From Sulfitobacter sp. EhC04 (GTDB lineage Bacteria; Pseudomonadota; Alphaproteobacteria; Rhodobacterales; Rhodobacteraceae), in assembly GCF_001650875.1 (NCBI RefSeq), contig NZ_LXYI01000034.1, forward strand, positions 62,001-126,000: a DNA stretch of 64,000 nucleotides, in the 5' to 3' direction. Positions 35,494-44,620 of this stretch are shown here, in pieces. The notes beneath the pieces were generated by a model. The model ran no database searches, was not told where the DNA came from, and saw only the letters and a program-made list of their open reading frames with translations. Both the position numbers and the translations under genes were made by a program. Within the stretch, counting starts at the first letter, position 1, and each line of letters opens with the position of its first letter.

Positions 35494-36074
35494 GGTGCAT
35501 TCTCCGTCAGGCGCGGCGGTTCGGCGCAGGGGTGCCAGCCAGAAGGGCCGATGTCGATGATGTAAAGCCTGTTGCGCTTGACGGCAAAGGGGGCAGGGCC
35601 GTCAAAGTCCCAGCCATGGGCATGGGCCAACAGCACCCGCATGACGCCGATATGGCAGACCGCCACGGCGTCGCCGGTCAGTTTACCGGCCCAGGGCAGC
35701 ACGCGTGCCCGAACCTCGGCTGGGCTTTCGCCGCCGGGCGGGGCAAAGTGCCAGCCCCATTCTTCAATCGGGCGATAGTCGCAGTCCGGGTCGGCATGCA
35801 GGTCGGGGCGTTTTTGCCCCTCCCAACTGCCCCAGTCCATTTCAGTGAGGGCCGCATCGGTCATCGGGTCCCGGCCGCTGACCAGCCGTGCGGTTTCTGC
35901 CGCGCGGCACAGGGGGCTGGACCAGATCGCGGCGCGGTCCCAGGGGGGCGGCAAGGACAGCAACGCCAGGTGCGCCCGTGCTTCGGGATCAAGCGGGATG
36001 TCGGTGCGGCCCTGAATGCGGCCCGCGCGGTTCCATTCCGTATGGCCGTGGCGCAAGAGGGCAAGGCGGCTCAT
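35490..36074 (-). CDS. Histidine phosphatase family protein
   Basis: 194 residues of the phosphoglycerate-mutase-like superfamily. It begins MSRLALLRHGHTEWNRAGRI, with the RHG catalytic motif and NR.GR pattern. IWSSPLCRAAETARL, the acid/base segment LTEMDWGSWEGQ and the second histidine in VAVCHIGVMRVLLA follow. Inside a glycosyltransferase cluster it may remove a phosphate from a sugar or lipid intermediate. The frame is open to 36110; the ATG at 36074 overlaps the upstream stop (ATGA) and begins the conserved motif. Confidence 0.88.
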   Translation of the reverse strand: MSRLALLRHGHTEWNRAGRIQGRTDIPLDPEARAHLALLSLPPPWDRAAIWSSPLCRAAETARLVSGRDPMTDAALTEMDWGSWEGQKRPDLHADPDCDYRPIEEWGWHFAPPGGESPAEVRARVLPWAGKLTGDAVAVCHIGVMRVLLAHAHGWDFDGPAPFAVKRNRLYIIDIGPSGWHPCAEPPRLTENAP

Positions 36075-37147
36075 GTCAGCCCCGCAGCGGAAAGACCCGC
36101 GCGCAGGCATTGCGTCGCAGCGGGCAGCAGGTGGTGATCCGCGATGTGGTCCCGAGCGCTGGTCCTGGCGGCCTGGCGGAGGTCAGGGTTGGCCAGCAGT
36201 TCTCTCACCCGTCGGGCCAGGGCGGCTGCCCCTGCTTCAGGGGCGGGGTATGTGCCGGGTGCCAGCACATCGCGGACGCCGGGGCGGTCCTGCGCCACGA
36301 CCGGCAGCCCTGCCGCCTGCGCTTCGAGATAGGTCAGGCCGAATGCCTCGTTCACGCCGGGCCAGAACAGCAGCGACGCGCGGGCGTAGGCGTCATTCAA
36401 CGCATCGTCGGTCAGCGCACCGAGAAAACGCACTTTGTCACCAAAAGGTGCCATCAGCGCCGCCACCTCCGCGCGCGCCGGACCATCGCCTGCGATCTCC
36501 AGCGCCCAGTCGCCCTCCAGCAGGGCCAGGGTCTCCGCAATTATGCGGTAGGAGGCCAGCTTGTCCCCCACGCGCATCATGCCGACACTTAGCATGGGAC
36601 CGCTCAAAGTCGCGGCTTCCGGCAGTGTGTCGCGGCACAGAAACGGGCGCAGGTGGATCAGATGCTGCCCCGACGGCGCGTCGCGGCGCAGGGTTTCGGC
36701 GTCACGGGTTGTCACGTAGAATATCACCGCTGCCGCATCCGCCGCTGCTTCTGCCGCAGTGGCGAAACCGGCCCAGGGACCCACCAGCCGCTTGCGCGCG
36801 CGGGTGGATTCGACTTGCAGATAAGGAATGCCTAATGCCCGCGCGACGGCGGGGCCAATCAGGTCTGGGGCCTTGTAGTAGTTGTGATAGCTCACCCATG
36901 CGTGCCAACCCTCCCGGCGGCCCTGCGGGATCAGGCGGGCGATCTGCTCCTCTGCCTGCGCAAACAAACTGGCTTGCAGTGCGGTGTCTCCGCTGCCGTC
37001 CCGGCTGCGCAGGGTGCTGGCAAGGGTCACCTCCGCGCCGGTCCTTTCCAGCGCCATCATCAGCCCCCGTGCCATTGCCCGGTCACCGGAGGGCGTGGGG
37101 TGGTCAGGCGGTTTCAGTGGAGCATAGAACGCCAGCCGTATCATCAC
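36071..37147 (-). CDS. Glycosyltransferase, GT4-like
   Basis: This 358-residue GT-B enzyme begins IRLAFYAPLKPPDHPTPSGD, typical of retaining GT4-family enzymes. The C-terminal donor site has VRFLGALTDDALNDAYARAS followed by LLFWPGVNEAFGLTYLEAQA, containing the EAFGLTYLEAQ motif (E(x7)E type). Donor and acceptor are unknown. It overlaps the neighbouring glycosyltransferase and phosphatase genes by 4 bp each. Confidence 0.88.
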   Translation of the reverse strand: MMIRLAFYAPLKPPDHPTPSGDRAMARGLMMALERTGAEVTLASTLRSRDGSGDTALQASLFAQAEEQIARLIPQGRREGWHAWVSYHNYYKAPDLIGPAVARALGIPYLQVESTRARKRLVGPWAGFATAAEAAADAAAVIFYVTTRDAETLRRDAPSGQHLIHLRPFLCRDTLPEAATLSGPMLSVGMMRVGDKLASYRIIAETLALLEGDWALEIAGDGPARAEVAALMAPFGDKVRFLGALTDDALNDAYARASLLFWPGVNEAFGLTYLEAQAAGLPVVAQDRPGVRDVLAPGTYPAPEAGAAALARRVRELLANPDLRQAARTSARDHIADHHLLPAATQCLRAGLSAAGLT

Positions 37148-38382
37148 TTCGGCGCAAGCATCGCGACAAGGCGCTTTTTCAGATGGGCAATCCCTGGTTG
37201 CATCAGGAAGTCCGAGGTCAGCCGGGCATGGGCCGCATCGGCCATGTCCGCAGCCCGAACCGGATCTGCGGCAAGATCGGCCATCGCCCGGGCCAATGTC
37301 GCCGGTGTGTCATCGCTCAGCACGCCATGCACGCCGGTGTCGATGAATTCGGGGATGGCAGAGACCGGCGTGCTGAGGATCGGCAGCTTCTGACTGGCCG
37401 CCTCCATCAACACATTGGGCAGGCCGTCGCGGTCGCCATCCGCCGCGATGCGCGAGGGCAGGACAAAGAGATCAGCGGCGCGCATCGCCGCGATGACTTC
37501 GGGCTGGTCACAGGCACCGCGCCAGGTGATGCGGTCGCTGATGCCATGGGCATCGGCGCGCGTGCGCATCTGCGCGTCCAGCGCGCCACCGCCGATATGG
37601 GTCCAGTGCCAGTCGAGGGTGGCGGGCAAAAGGGCCAGCGCGTCAATCAGGTTGTCGAAGCCCTTCTTCTCAACCAGCCGCCCGACGGACATCATCTGGA
37701 ACGGGTCACCCGGTTGGCGCAGTTTCCGCTCTGGTGGTGCAGGGAACCGTGCGAGGTCCAACCCGTGATACACCAGATCGACCCGCGCGGGCGTGTCGGC
37801 CAGCCCCTGAAGATGCGCCGCCCCGAAGGCGGTGCAGGTCGCGCCAAAGGCAGCGCCGTGGTGCAGACCAGACAGCTTTTCGCGCAGCTCCCAGTCAGGC
37901 GAGGTCCAGATGTCCTTTGCATGGGCAGAGAACGACCAGGGCAGCCCCCTCAGAATCGCCGCATAGCGCGCGACAGAGGAGGGCGTATGCAGGAAATGTG
38001 CATAGAGGCCAGCGACGTCCTGCGGCAGTTCATGCGCCATCACGCAGGCCTGCCCCCAGCGGCGGCGGCGGTTGGGCGTGTCGTCGCGGCCCAGATCGGC
38101 AGCATAGGCGGCAGCGGCGGCGTCAAAGCCGGGCATGTCGGCAGCGGCACCCATGGCACGGGCCACGCGAGTGGGCTCATCGCGCAGGTATTCCGGCAGA
38201 TAGTGCACCTGCGCTTGCAGGCGGTCATGCAGCGGATGCGTCTTGTGATCGGTCGGATGCCGCAGCGACCAGATGTCGAAGTGCAGACCGGCCTCTTCAA
38301 GCGCGACCAGCTCCTGCGCGATAAATGTCTCTGACAGGCGCGGCCAGCCCTTGACCACGACTGCCAGCTTATCGTGGCTCAT
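37144..38382 (-). CDS. Glycosyltransferase, GT4-like
   Basis: 412 residues. N-terminal VVVKGWPRLSETFIAQELVA is the SETFI opening common in GT4 enzymes of exopolysaccharide pathways such as WcaL/AmsK. The C-terminal half has MMSVGRLVEKKGFDNLIDAL, ITWRGACDQPEVIAAMRAAD and LFVLPSRIAADGDRDGLPNV then LMEAASQKLPILSTPVSAIP, which completes the E(x7)E motif. It is coupled by 4-bp overlaps to genes on both sides. Confidence 0.9.
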   Translation of the reverse strand: MSHDKLAVVVKGWPRLSETFIAQELVALEEAGLHFDIWSLRHPTDHKTHPLHDRLQAQVHYLPEYLRDEPTRVARAMGAAADMPGFDAAAAAYAADLGRDDTPNRRRRWGQACVMAHELPQDVAGLYAHFLHTPSSVARYAAILRGLPWSFSAHAKDIWTSPDWELREKLSGLHHGAAFGATCTAFGAAHLQGLADTPARVDLVYHGLDLARFPAPPERKLRQPGDPFQMMSVGRLVEKKGFDNLIDALALLPATLDWHWTHIGGGALDAQMRTRADAHGISDRITWRGACDQPEVIAAMRAADLFVLPSRIAADGDRDGLPNVLMEAASQKLPILSTPVSAIPEFIDTGVHGVLSDDTPATLARAMADLAADPVRAADMADAAHARLTSDFLMQPGIAHLKKRLVAMLAPK

Positions 38383-39593
38383 TTGCGGTCCTCCCCTGCC
38401 ATCAGGGCGCGGGCCCGCTTCACCACGATATCCAGACCATCCAGCAGCCCGTCCGCCCCGGATTCCGATGGCTTGCCTTGCTGCGGCAGGTTGCGGATGG
38501 CCTCAATCATCGACGCGGCGGTCATCCCGTCGCGGGTTTCGTCCAGCATCCGCACCAGCCCGCGCTGTTCCGCGCGGCTTGCCCTGATCCATTGCTCCAG
38601 CCGGGGTTTGGTGCGCGGCACGATCACCGCCGGCTTGTCAAAGGAAAGCACCTCGCAAAAGGTATTGTAGCCGCCCATGCAGATGACCCCTTCGGCCCGC
38701 GCAAAAAGCGCCTCGATCCGGCTGTCGAACCCCGTCGCGATGACCCGCCCACCCAGTTTGGCCACACGCGCGTCGAATGCCGCGCGCACTTCGCCCGACA
38801 GGAACGGGCCATAGACCAGCACAGCGTCCGGCCCCAGAGAGGGGTCGTTTTCATAGGCTTCAAGAACCAGCGACACCATGGTGGCCCCGTCGCCGCCGCC
38901 ACCGGGGGTGATCAGGATATAGGGCCTGTCCGGCACTTCGGAGGCATCGGTGACGGTGCGGCGCAGATAGCCGGTCCAATGCAACCGCGCGCGGGCGGCA
39001 TCCGACAGGTTCAGCCCCTCGGTCGGGTCATAGACATCGCGCGCGCCATAGACCCAGATCTCGTCATAAAAACGCTCTGTGGCCTCGATCGCGCCCTTGC
39101 GCGCCCATTCGGCCCCGATGACGTCCGGTTCGTCCAGCACGTCCCTTAATCCAAGGACGCAGGGTATCGTGCCCTTGGCATCCAGCCATTCCAGCGTTGG
39201 CAGCAATTCGCCGCGAAAGCCGGTTGGCTCCTTGTCCACGATCAGCAGGTCCGGCTGGTATTGCTCGACCGAGGTCTGGATCAGCCCGGCCCGCAATGAG
39301 GTTGTCTGGTCGATGTCCATGCCGAGCGTCTGGCTGACATAGGACCCGTCCGGCAGTTTGGTGACGCCGGGCAGGCGGATGTGATCGACCCGTTCGGGAA
39401 AGGTAAAACGCCCCGCGACGGGCGATCCGGTCAGGATGATCGCGGATGCCTTGTCATCGCCCTTTGTCAGGGCGGTGGCCAGCGCGCGGGACCGTCGCAA
39501 ATGGCCCAGCCCGAAGGTGTCATGACTGTAGAACATGATCCTGCGCGACGTTGCCTTGCGGGCCATCGTGACGGTTTGCTTCATGCGTTCCAT
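38379..39593 (-). CDS. MurG-like glycosyltransferase, first gene of the cluster
   Basis: About 404 residues. MFYSHDTFGLGHLRRSRALA is the glycine-rich N-terminal loop; ILITPGGGGDGATMVSLVLE and GVICMGGYNTFCEVLSFDKP then VIVPRTKPRLEQWIRA form the donor half. It is homologous to the protein at 34360-35493. The start is uncertain: the frame is open to 39830 but the region before residue 80 of that frame is not protein-like. ATGs at 39593, 39584 and 39566 are all possible. It heads the seven-gene overlapping cluster, so the cluster promoter should lie around 39600-39900. Confidence 0.85.
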   Translation of the reverse strand: MERMKQTVTMARKATSRRIMFYSHDTFGLGHLRRSRALATALTKGDDKASAIILTGSPVAGRFTFPERVDHIRLPGVTKLPDGSYVSQTLGMDIDQTTSLRAGLIQTSVEQYQPDLLIVDKEPTGFRGELLPTLEWLDAKGTIPCVLGLRDVLDEPDVIGAEWARKGAIEATERFYDEIWVYGARDVYDPTEGLNLSDAARARLHWTGYLRRTVTDASEVPDRPYILITPGGGGDGATMVSLVLEAYENDPSLGPDAVLVYGPFLSGEVRAAFDARVAKLGGRVIATGFDSRIEALFARAEGVICMGGYNTFCEVLSFDKPAVIVPRTKPRLEQWIRASRAEQRGLVRMLDETRDGMTAASMIEAIRNLPQQGKPSESGADGLLDGLDIVVKRARALMAGEDRK

Positions 39594-39930
39594 GTGCAGC
39601 GGTTCCGGCCCCGATCGCATCAGGACAGGGTCCGATTTCCCGCTTGTTTTAGGATTGTACTTTCCCGATTTACCAAATGGGCAATCGGGATGAGGCGCTG
39701 CTGGTTCTGGCTTTGCGTTGAGCGGCGAAGGCAGGCACGATGCATCATGGGCAGTCTTTCCGGTTTGAAGGTGGCAGCCCGTGGCGCCTGCATTCCGATA
39801 TGGCACAAGTTGCATGGGCTTGTAAAACATCTGCGCTCATAATTGAACAGATGCCCTGCAGCACTGGGGGCAGCGATTGCAATGGCGTGTCGCCTGACAT
39901 AGCGTAGCAAGATTAAATTTGGGGGCCGTC

Positions 39931-42366
39931 ATGCGCTATCTTACGTTTCTCATCGTGGCGTTGATGCTCTGCCTGCCCGCGTCGGAAATGAGGGCACAGG
40001 GGCTGGGGCCGCTGCTGACCCAGGAAAAGTCCGCCCCGTCCGACGCCGAGGAAAACATCGACCGGATCATCCGGCAGGCCGCCGAAAATGGCGTCGGGGT
40101 TGTCGTGATCGACCGCGAGGGCAACTTGCTGACCCAGGCAACCACAGACGCGGCGGAACCCACGGCAGAGCAGGAAGAGGCGAAATCACCGCTGATGGCC
40201 GCACAGGACCGGGCAACCCGGTTCCGGGCCGCCCTTGTCGAACGGCTGTTGCTGCTGCCCAATGCTTTCAACGAAGTGGCCTATATCCTGCGCGCAGCCA
40301 GCCCGGATGGGACCATTTGGGCCTTTGGCAAGGCACTGCTGCTGTGCCTCGCGCTGTTTGCAGTCGGCGCCCTGTTCGAGCGGTACGTATTCGGGATGCG
40401 CATTGCGCGGGGTTTCGTCACCGCCCGTGTGCAGGAAAACCCGCGTGGCTATGTGGAGAAGATGCCCTTCCTGGTGATGCGATTTGCGATTGGCGTCATC
40501 GGTATTCTGGTGTCGATGCTGATTGCCTATGTGTTGGGCTTCCTCGTTTTCGGGACACTGGAAGACACGGCGATGCAATTCACCGTCAGTCTGATCAACA
40601 TCGGGTATTTTGCGTGCCGGTTTGTTGCGGGACTTTGGCGGATGATCCTCTCGCCCTTCCTGAGCCAGTACCGCATCCCGCATTTCAGCGACCGGGACGC
40701 AAAAAGGTTGCACAGATGGCTATGGATATTGGCAGTCTTTGACGTCTGCGCGATCCTTTTCGGCATCTGGATTGGTGAACTGGGCCTGAACTACGAGGTA
40801 TATGCCTTTCTTTCCGCGATGATGTCGGCGGGCATCGTCCTGATGAATATTCTGATGTTCCTGATCAACCGCCGCGCGATCGGCCTCGCTTTGCGAAACG
40901 GGAAGTCTCCGGAGGAATGTAGTTTCCTCGTGCGGTTCCTGTCGCGTGCATGGGCACCGGGGATGATTGTTTACGTCATCTTCGCCTGGCTCGAACTGAC
41001 CGCTGACCTGGTGCTTGGAAACCCGTCTTCCATTCCCCTGATCGCCGGGGCCTATGGCATCATCATGTCGATCATCGTGGTTTACGGTGTGATCAACTAT
41101 CTGATCGAACGCAGTTTCGCCCGTGCACGGGCGATGCGCCGCATGAACGAAAAGCTGGCCGAGGAAGAAACCCAGGAGGCCGAACTGGCCGCCGCACTGG
41201 AAACGCAGTCCGAAACGTCCGAAGGTGAAGCTGCGCGGTTAAGCGAGGAACTGGCCGACACCCGTGCCGCCGTCGCCGAGGAAGAGGCGCGGATGAGCCT
41301 GATGCCGCGCCACCGGTTGAACACTTTCGAAGGGCTTGCGGGGCGGGTGGCCGGCATTCTTGCCTTTGTCGCCGGGGCCTATGCGTTTTTCTACATCTGG
41401 GACAACGACGGCGCGCAGATGGTCGAAAGCTATGCCGACCGGTTTCTCGACATCATGGTGATCATCTTTGTCGGTTACGTGGTCTATCACGCCTTCCGGA
41501 TCTGGATCGACAACAAGATCGCCGAGGAAACCGGCGATGAAAAGGAGGTCGAACTGGGCGATGAAGGTGGCGGCTCTTCGGCAAGTCGCCTTGCGACCCT
41601 GCTGCCGCTGTTTCGCAATTTCATCCTGATCCTTGTGGTGGTCACGCTGCTGTTGATCATCCTGATGGAAATGGGCATCAACGTCGGTCCCCTCTTTGCC
41701 GGCGCCGGGATTGTTGGCGTGGCGATCGGCTTCGGTTCCCAGGCGTTGGTGCGCGACATCTTTGCCGGGGCGTTCTTTCTGTTCGACGATGCCTTTCGCA
41801 AAGGCGAATATCTGGACGTGGGCGACGTCAAAGGCACGGTCGAGAAGATATCTGTCCGGTCCTTTCAACTGCGCCATCACCTTGGCGCACTGCACACGAT
41901 CCCCTTTGGCGAATTGCAGGTCATCACCAACTATTCCCGCGATTGGGTGATGATGAAACTGCCGCTGCGCGTGACCTATGACACCGATGTCGAAAAGGTC
42001 CGCAAGCTGATCAAGAAACTGGGGCAGGAATTGCTGGACGACCCGGTGATCGGCGAGAACTTTATCCAGCCCCTGAAATCCCAGGGCGTGATCGAGATGC
42101 AGGACAGTGCCATGATCATCCGGGTCAAGTTCATGACCAAACCGGGGGATCAATGGCTGGTGCGCAAGAAGGTCTACGAGGACATTCGCGAACTTTTTGA
42201 GCGTGAAGGGATAAAATTTGCCCACCGCGAAGTGACCGTGCGTCTGGCCGACGGCAAGGTCGCGGACCTGAATGAAGAAGACCGCAAGGCGGTGACCGCC
42301 GCCGCCCAGGCCCATATCGAGGAAGAGGACATGGGAGATGCCGCTGAATCGGGTGATGACCGTTAA
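39931..42366 (+). CDS. Large MscS-family mechanosensitive channel
   Basis: 811 residues. A signal peptide (YLTFLIVALMLCLPASEMRA) precedes a short periplasmic segment. About eight to ten membrane helices follow from residue 130 on, interrupted by a Glu/Ala-rich coiled coil near 400-450 (EEETQEAELAAALETQSETS). The MscS pore and cytoplasmic vestibule occupy roughly residues 560-790: MGINVGPLFAGAGIVGVAIG, FGSQALVRDIFAGAFFLFDD, then IPFGELQVITNYSRDW. It is of the large MscK/YbdG-like class and should release solutes on hypo-osmotic shock. ATG 39931 is preceded by GGGGG and opens the signal peptide. Confidence 0.9.
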   Translation: MRYLTFLIVALMLCLPASEMRAQGLGPLLTQEKSAPSDAEENIDRIIRQAAENGVGVVVIDREGNLLTQATTDAAEPTAEQEEAKSPLMAAQDRATRFRAALVERLLLLPNAFNEVAYILRAASPDGTIWAFGKALLLCLALFAVGALFERYVFGMRIARGFVTARVQENPRGYVEKMPFLVMRFAIGVIGILVSMLIAYVLGFLVFGTLEDTAMQFTVSLINIGYFACRFVAGLWRMILSPFLSQYRIPHFSDRDAKRLHRWLWILAVFDVCAILFGIWIGELGLNYEVYAFLSAMMSAGIVLMNILMFLINRRAIGLALRNGKSPEECSFLVRFLSRAWAPGMIVYVIFAWLELTADLVLGNPSSIPLIAGAYGIIMSIIVVYGVINYLIERSFARARAMRRMNEKLAEEETQEAELAAALETQSETSEGEAARLSEELADTRAAVAEEEARMSLMPRHRLNTFEGLAGRVAGILAFVAGAYAFFYIWDNDGAQMVESYADRFLDIMVIIFVGYVVYHAFRIWIDNKIAEETGDEKEVELGDEGGGSSASRLATLLPLFRNFILILVVVTLLLIILMEMGINVGPLFAGAGIVGVAIGFGSQALVRDIFAGAFFLFDDAFRKGEYLDVGDVKGTVEKISVRSFQLRHHLGALHTIPFGELQVITNYSRDWVMMKLPLRVTYDTDVEKVRKLIKKLGQELLDDPVIGENFIQPLKSQGVIEMQDSAMIIRVKFMTKPGDQWLVRKKVYEDIRELFEREGIKFAHREVTVRLADGKVADLNEEDRKAVTAAAQAHIEEEDMGDAAESGDDR

Positions 42367-42401
42367 TCCGCCTGTGGCGTCGAAATTGTGATCGGGGCGT
42401 T

Positions 42402-42429
42402 TTGACAAAGGGGGCCATCCGCCTATGTC
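42402..42429 (+). promoter_or_regulatory. Predicted sigma-70-type promoter for the metallo-hydrolase
   Basis: TTGACA (42402-42407) and TATGTC (42424-42429) with a 16-bp spacer. A near-perfect anti-16S sequence AAAAGGAGGATCAC lies just before the ATG at 42457, so strong translation is expected. Confidence 0.55.
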
Positions 42430-42456
42430 ATTCCTTAATCCAAAAGGAGGATCACA

Positions 42457-43230
42457 ATGTCACAGACACGTCGCCATTTCCTTGTCACCTCTGCTGCGGC
42501 AGCCGGGGTTGTCACGCTTCTGCCCTATGCCGCACGGGCTGCGGCCCACGCCGGAGACACGTTTGACACCGATGCAGGCCCCATCACGGTGCACCCGGTG
42601 TCCCATGCGTCCTTTGTCATGGAGACGCCGAAAGGCACGATCTACGTCGACCCGGTGGGCGACGCGGCACAATACGGGGACTTCCCCGCTGCGGACCTGG
42701 TGCTGGTCACCCACGAACATGGGGACCACTACAACGCCGAAACCCTGGCCGCAGTGGTGGGTGAGACCACCCAGCTGATCACCAACCCGGCCGTCTTTGA
42801 TATGTTGCCCGAAGATCTGAAGGGCAAGGCAAGTGCCGTGGCCAACGGTGAGATGGCGCAGTTTGCCGAGATGAACATCGAGGCGATCCCGGCCTACAAC
42901 ACGACCGAAGAGCGCAAGAATTTTCACCCCGAGGGTCGCGACAACGGCTATGTCCTGAACTTCGACAAATTCAGGGTCTATATTTCGGGCGATACCGAGG
43001 ACATTCCAGAAATGCGGCAGCTGTCGGACATCGACCTGGCCTTTGTCTGTATGAACCTGCCCTTTACCATGGACGTGAATGCGGCGGCGTCCGCCGTGTC
43101 GGAATTCGCCCCCACTTATGTCTATCCCTACCACTACCGGGGCCGCGACGGCGGCACACAGGACCCGGAGGAATTCGCCAAACGCGTCGGCACGGACGTG
43201 GAAGTGAAAATGGGCGACTGGTACGCCTAG
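42457..43230 (+). CDS. Tat-exported MBL-fold metallo-hydrolase
   Basis: 257 residues with a twin-arginine signal (SQTRRHFLVTSAAAAGVVTL). The metallo-beta-lactamase motif HEHGDHYNAETL near residue 88 binds metal; VYISGDTEDIPEM supplies the next ligand and VYPYHYRGRDGG the last. It is similar to UlaG/YtnP-like small MBL proteins with unassigned substrates. The Tat signal implies folding with cofactor before export to the periplasm. It stands alone with its own promoter. Confidence 0.88.
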   Translation: MSQTRRHFLVTSAAAAGVVTLLPYAARAAAHAGDTFDTDAGPITVHPVSHASFVMETPKGTIYVDPVGDAAQYGDFPAADLVLVTHEHGDHYNAETLAAVVGETTQLITNPAVFDMLPEDLKGKASAVANGEMAQFAEMNIEAIPAYNTTEERKNFHPEGRDNGYVLNFDKFRVYISGDTEDIPEMRQLSDIDLAFVCMNLPFTMDVNAAASAVSEFAPTYVYPYHYRGRDGGTQDPEEFAKRVGTDVEVKMGDWYA

Positions 43231-43455
43231 CATACTTGAACCGAAGCAGAACCGGGACCCTCCAACTCTGCGCCACTCACGGTGGTTCGGTGGGTCTTGG
43301 CCTTTGGTTTGTCAAAGCCGACCAGGATAAATGCCGGGGGCGGCTAATGACGGCCCGTGCCACCAAAGCAGATTGAGCGCTACTGCGCCGTAAGCGACAA
43401 AGGCATTTTTCGGTTGTGATCTGGTTCGAATGGAGGCTCTCGCGTGGCGCGGCTC

Positions 43456-44409
43456 TCAACTTGAGCGGGACAACATCCGTAAGCGCGCGGCCATTGTTTC
43501 CATCATAACGTCCAGCTGTTCCCTGCTTAGGCAGATTTGCTTGTCTTGCGGGCCTTCGACATAAGGTTCGATGTCCTCCTCATAATAGAGTTCGCGGCCA
43601 AAGTACGCGTTGCCTTTTTTGATGCGCTCGCCAATTTCCTCGCTGTAGGTTTCCAAAGCCTCTCGCGATGCCTTGGGTTTGGAATTTGCGGCTGGAGGAA
43701 GGCGCGCCGACATGGTCTGAGCCAGGAACGCACCATCCACAGGCAGGTACTTGTTCATCGCGCGCTGTATTTCCAGCTCGGCACTATCCAGTGAGCGGTT
43801 GACGACGCGGACCGGCGGCAAAACAAAAGTGGATTCCGGTTGGCATAACCAGTCCGACAAGTGTGTCAGCAATCTGTTTCGCTCATACGAGTAATTGCGA
43901 ACTGTAAGTTTGAAGTTTGCCCTTTTACACGCTTCCGCGAACTTTATGGCTCTTGAGATATTGTCGTTATGGGGATTGTTCAGGGCATACTCGAACGCGA
44001 GGGCCAGATTGCCGCTTTTCACAGCTTGGCTATAGCTCGCAGCGACATTTTCCAAGGGGTTGCGCACGAAAAGCAACACGGAAACCGGGACGCCGGGATG
44101 CCGCGTGGAAATATCCTCGGCAATGGTGTCGAAGAGGCGTTGAAACAGGTTCTCGTTCGAGACGAGCAAGCTCATGCCAGCAATATCATCTGCCTGCATC
44201 AACATTTTGTCCCAAGAATTTTCACCGTTTGACAGGTTTCCTGACGTCGTCAGGCCTTTTGCGGCGCGCTCCCGATCGGTGTTGCTTATCGGGTAGCATA
44301 TTTGTCGGAAATGCAATGCGTCACTGGAAGCTGCCAGAACCGACTGCAAGAAGCTGGTGCCGGTTTTGCCATGGCCAACGTGCAGCAGAATTTCTTTTGG
44401 TTGTGACAT
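43456..44409 (-). CDS. Sulfotransferase-like P-loop protein
   Basis: 317 residues. The N-terminal ILLHVGHGKTGTSFLQSVLA is the 5'-phosphosulfate-binding loop of PAPS-dependent sulfotransferases, and LLFVRNPLENVAASYSQAVK is the 3'-phosphate-binding segment. Acceptor is unknown; glycans and lipids are typical. Its G+C is visibly lower than that of the flanking genes, which suggests acquisition. The flanking gaps of about 220 bp on each side show no gene. A role in decorating the product of the nearby glycan cluster is conceivable but unproven. Confidence 0.75.
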   Translation of the reverse strand: MSQPKEILLHVGHGKTGTSFLQSVLAASSDALHFRQICYPISNTDRERAAKGLTTSGNLSNGENSWDKMLMQADDIAGMSLLVSNENLFQRLFDTIAEDISTRHPGVPVSVLLFVRNPLENVAASYSQAVKSGNLALAFEYALNNPHNDNISRAIKFAEACKRANFKLTVRNYSYERNRLLTHLSDWLCQPESTFVLPPVRVVNRSLDSAELEIQRAMNKYLPVDGAFLAQTMSARLPPAANSKPKASREALETYSEEIGERIKKGNAYFGRELYYEEDIEPYVEGPQDKQICLSREQLDVMMETMAARLRMLSRSS

Positions 44410-44620
44410 GCTTTCCTCGAAAACTCGATGAATTTCATTTCAATGTGGCAATACAAGGTAACCCGGATGGTCCGGTCGATGCTTCATTTTGGCCATGGGA
44501 AACTGACCCTGCAAGGAAATTTCCGTATCAGTGAATCCCTCTTGCGGCAATGTTCCAAGGTCCGGGAAGGGTGAAAATTGGTCTTGGCAGATTATTGGTT
44601 CAGTCATCTTCATGCGCCTT

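Noticed and set aside
36016..38334. A 772-codon open frame on the plus strand across the glycosyltransferase genes
   Set aside because: It is antisense to two clear glycosyltransferases, is Arg/Gly/Ala/Pro-rich as expected from high-GC mirror frames, and has no recognisable domain.
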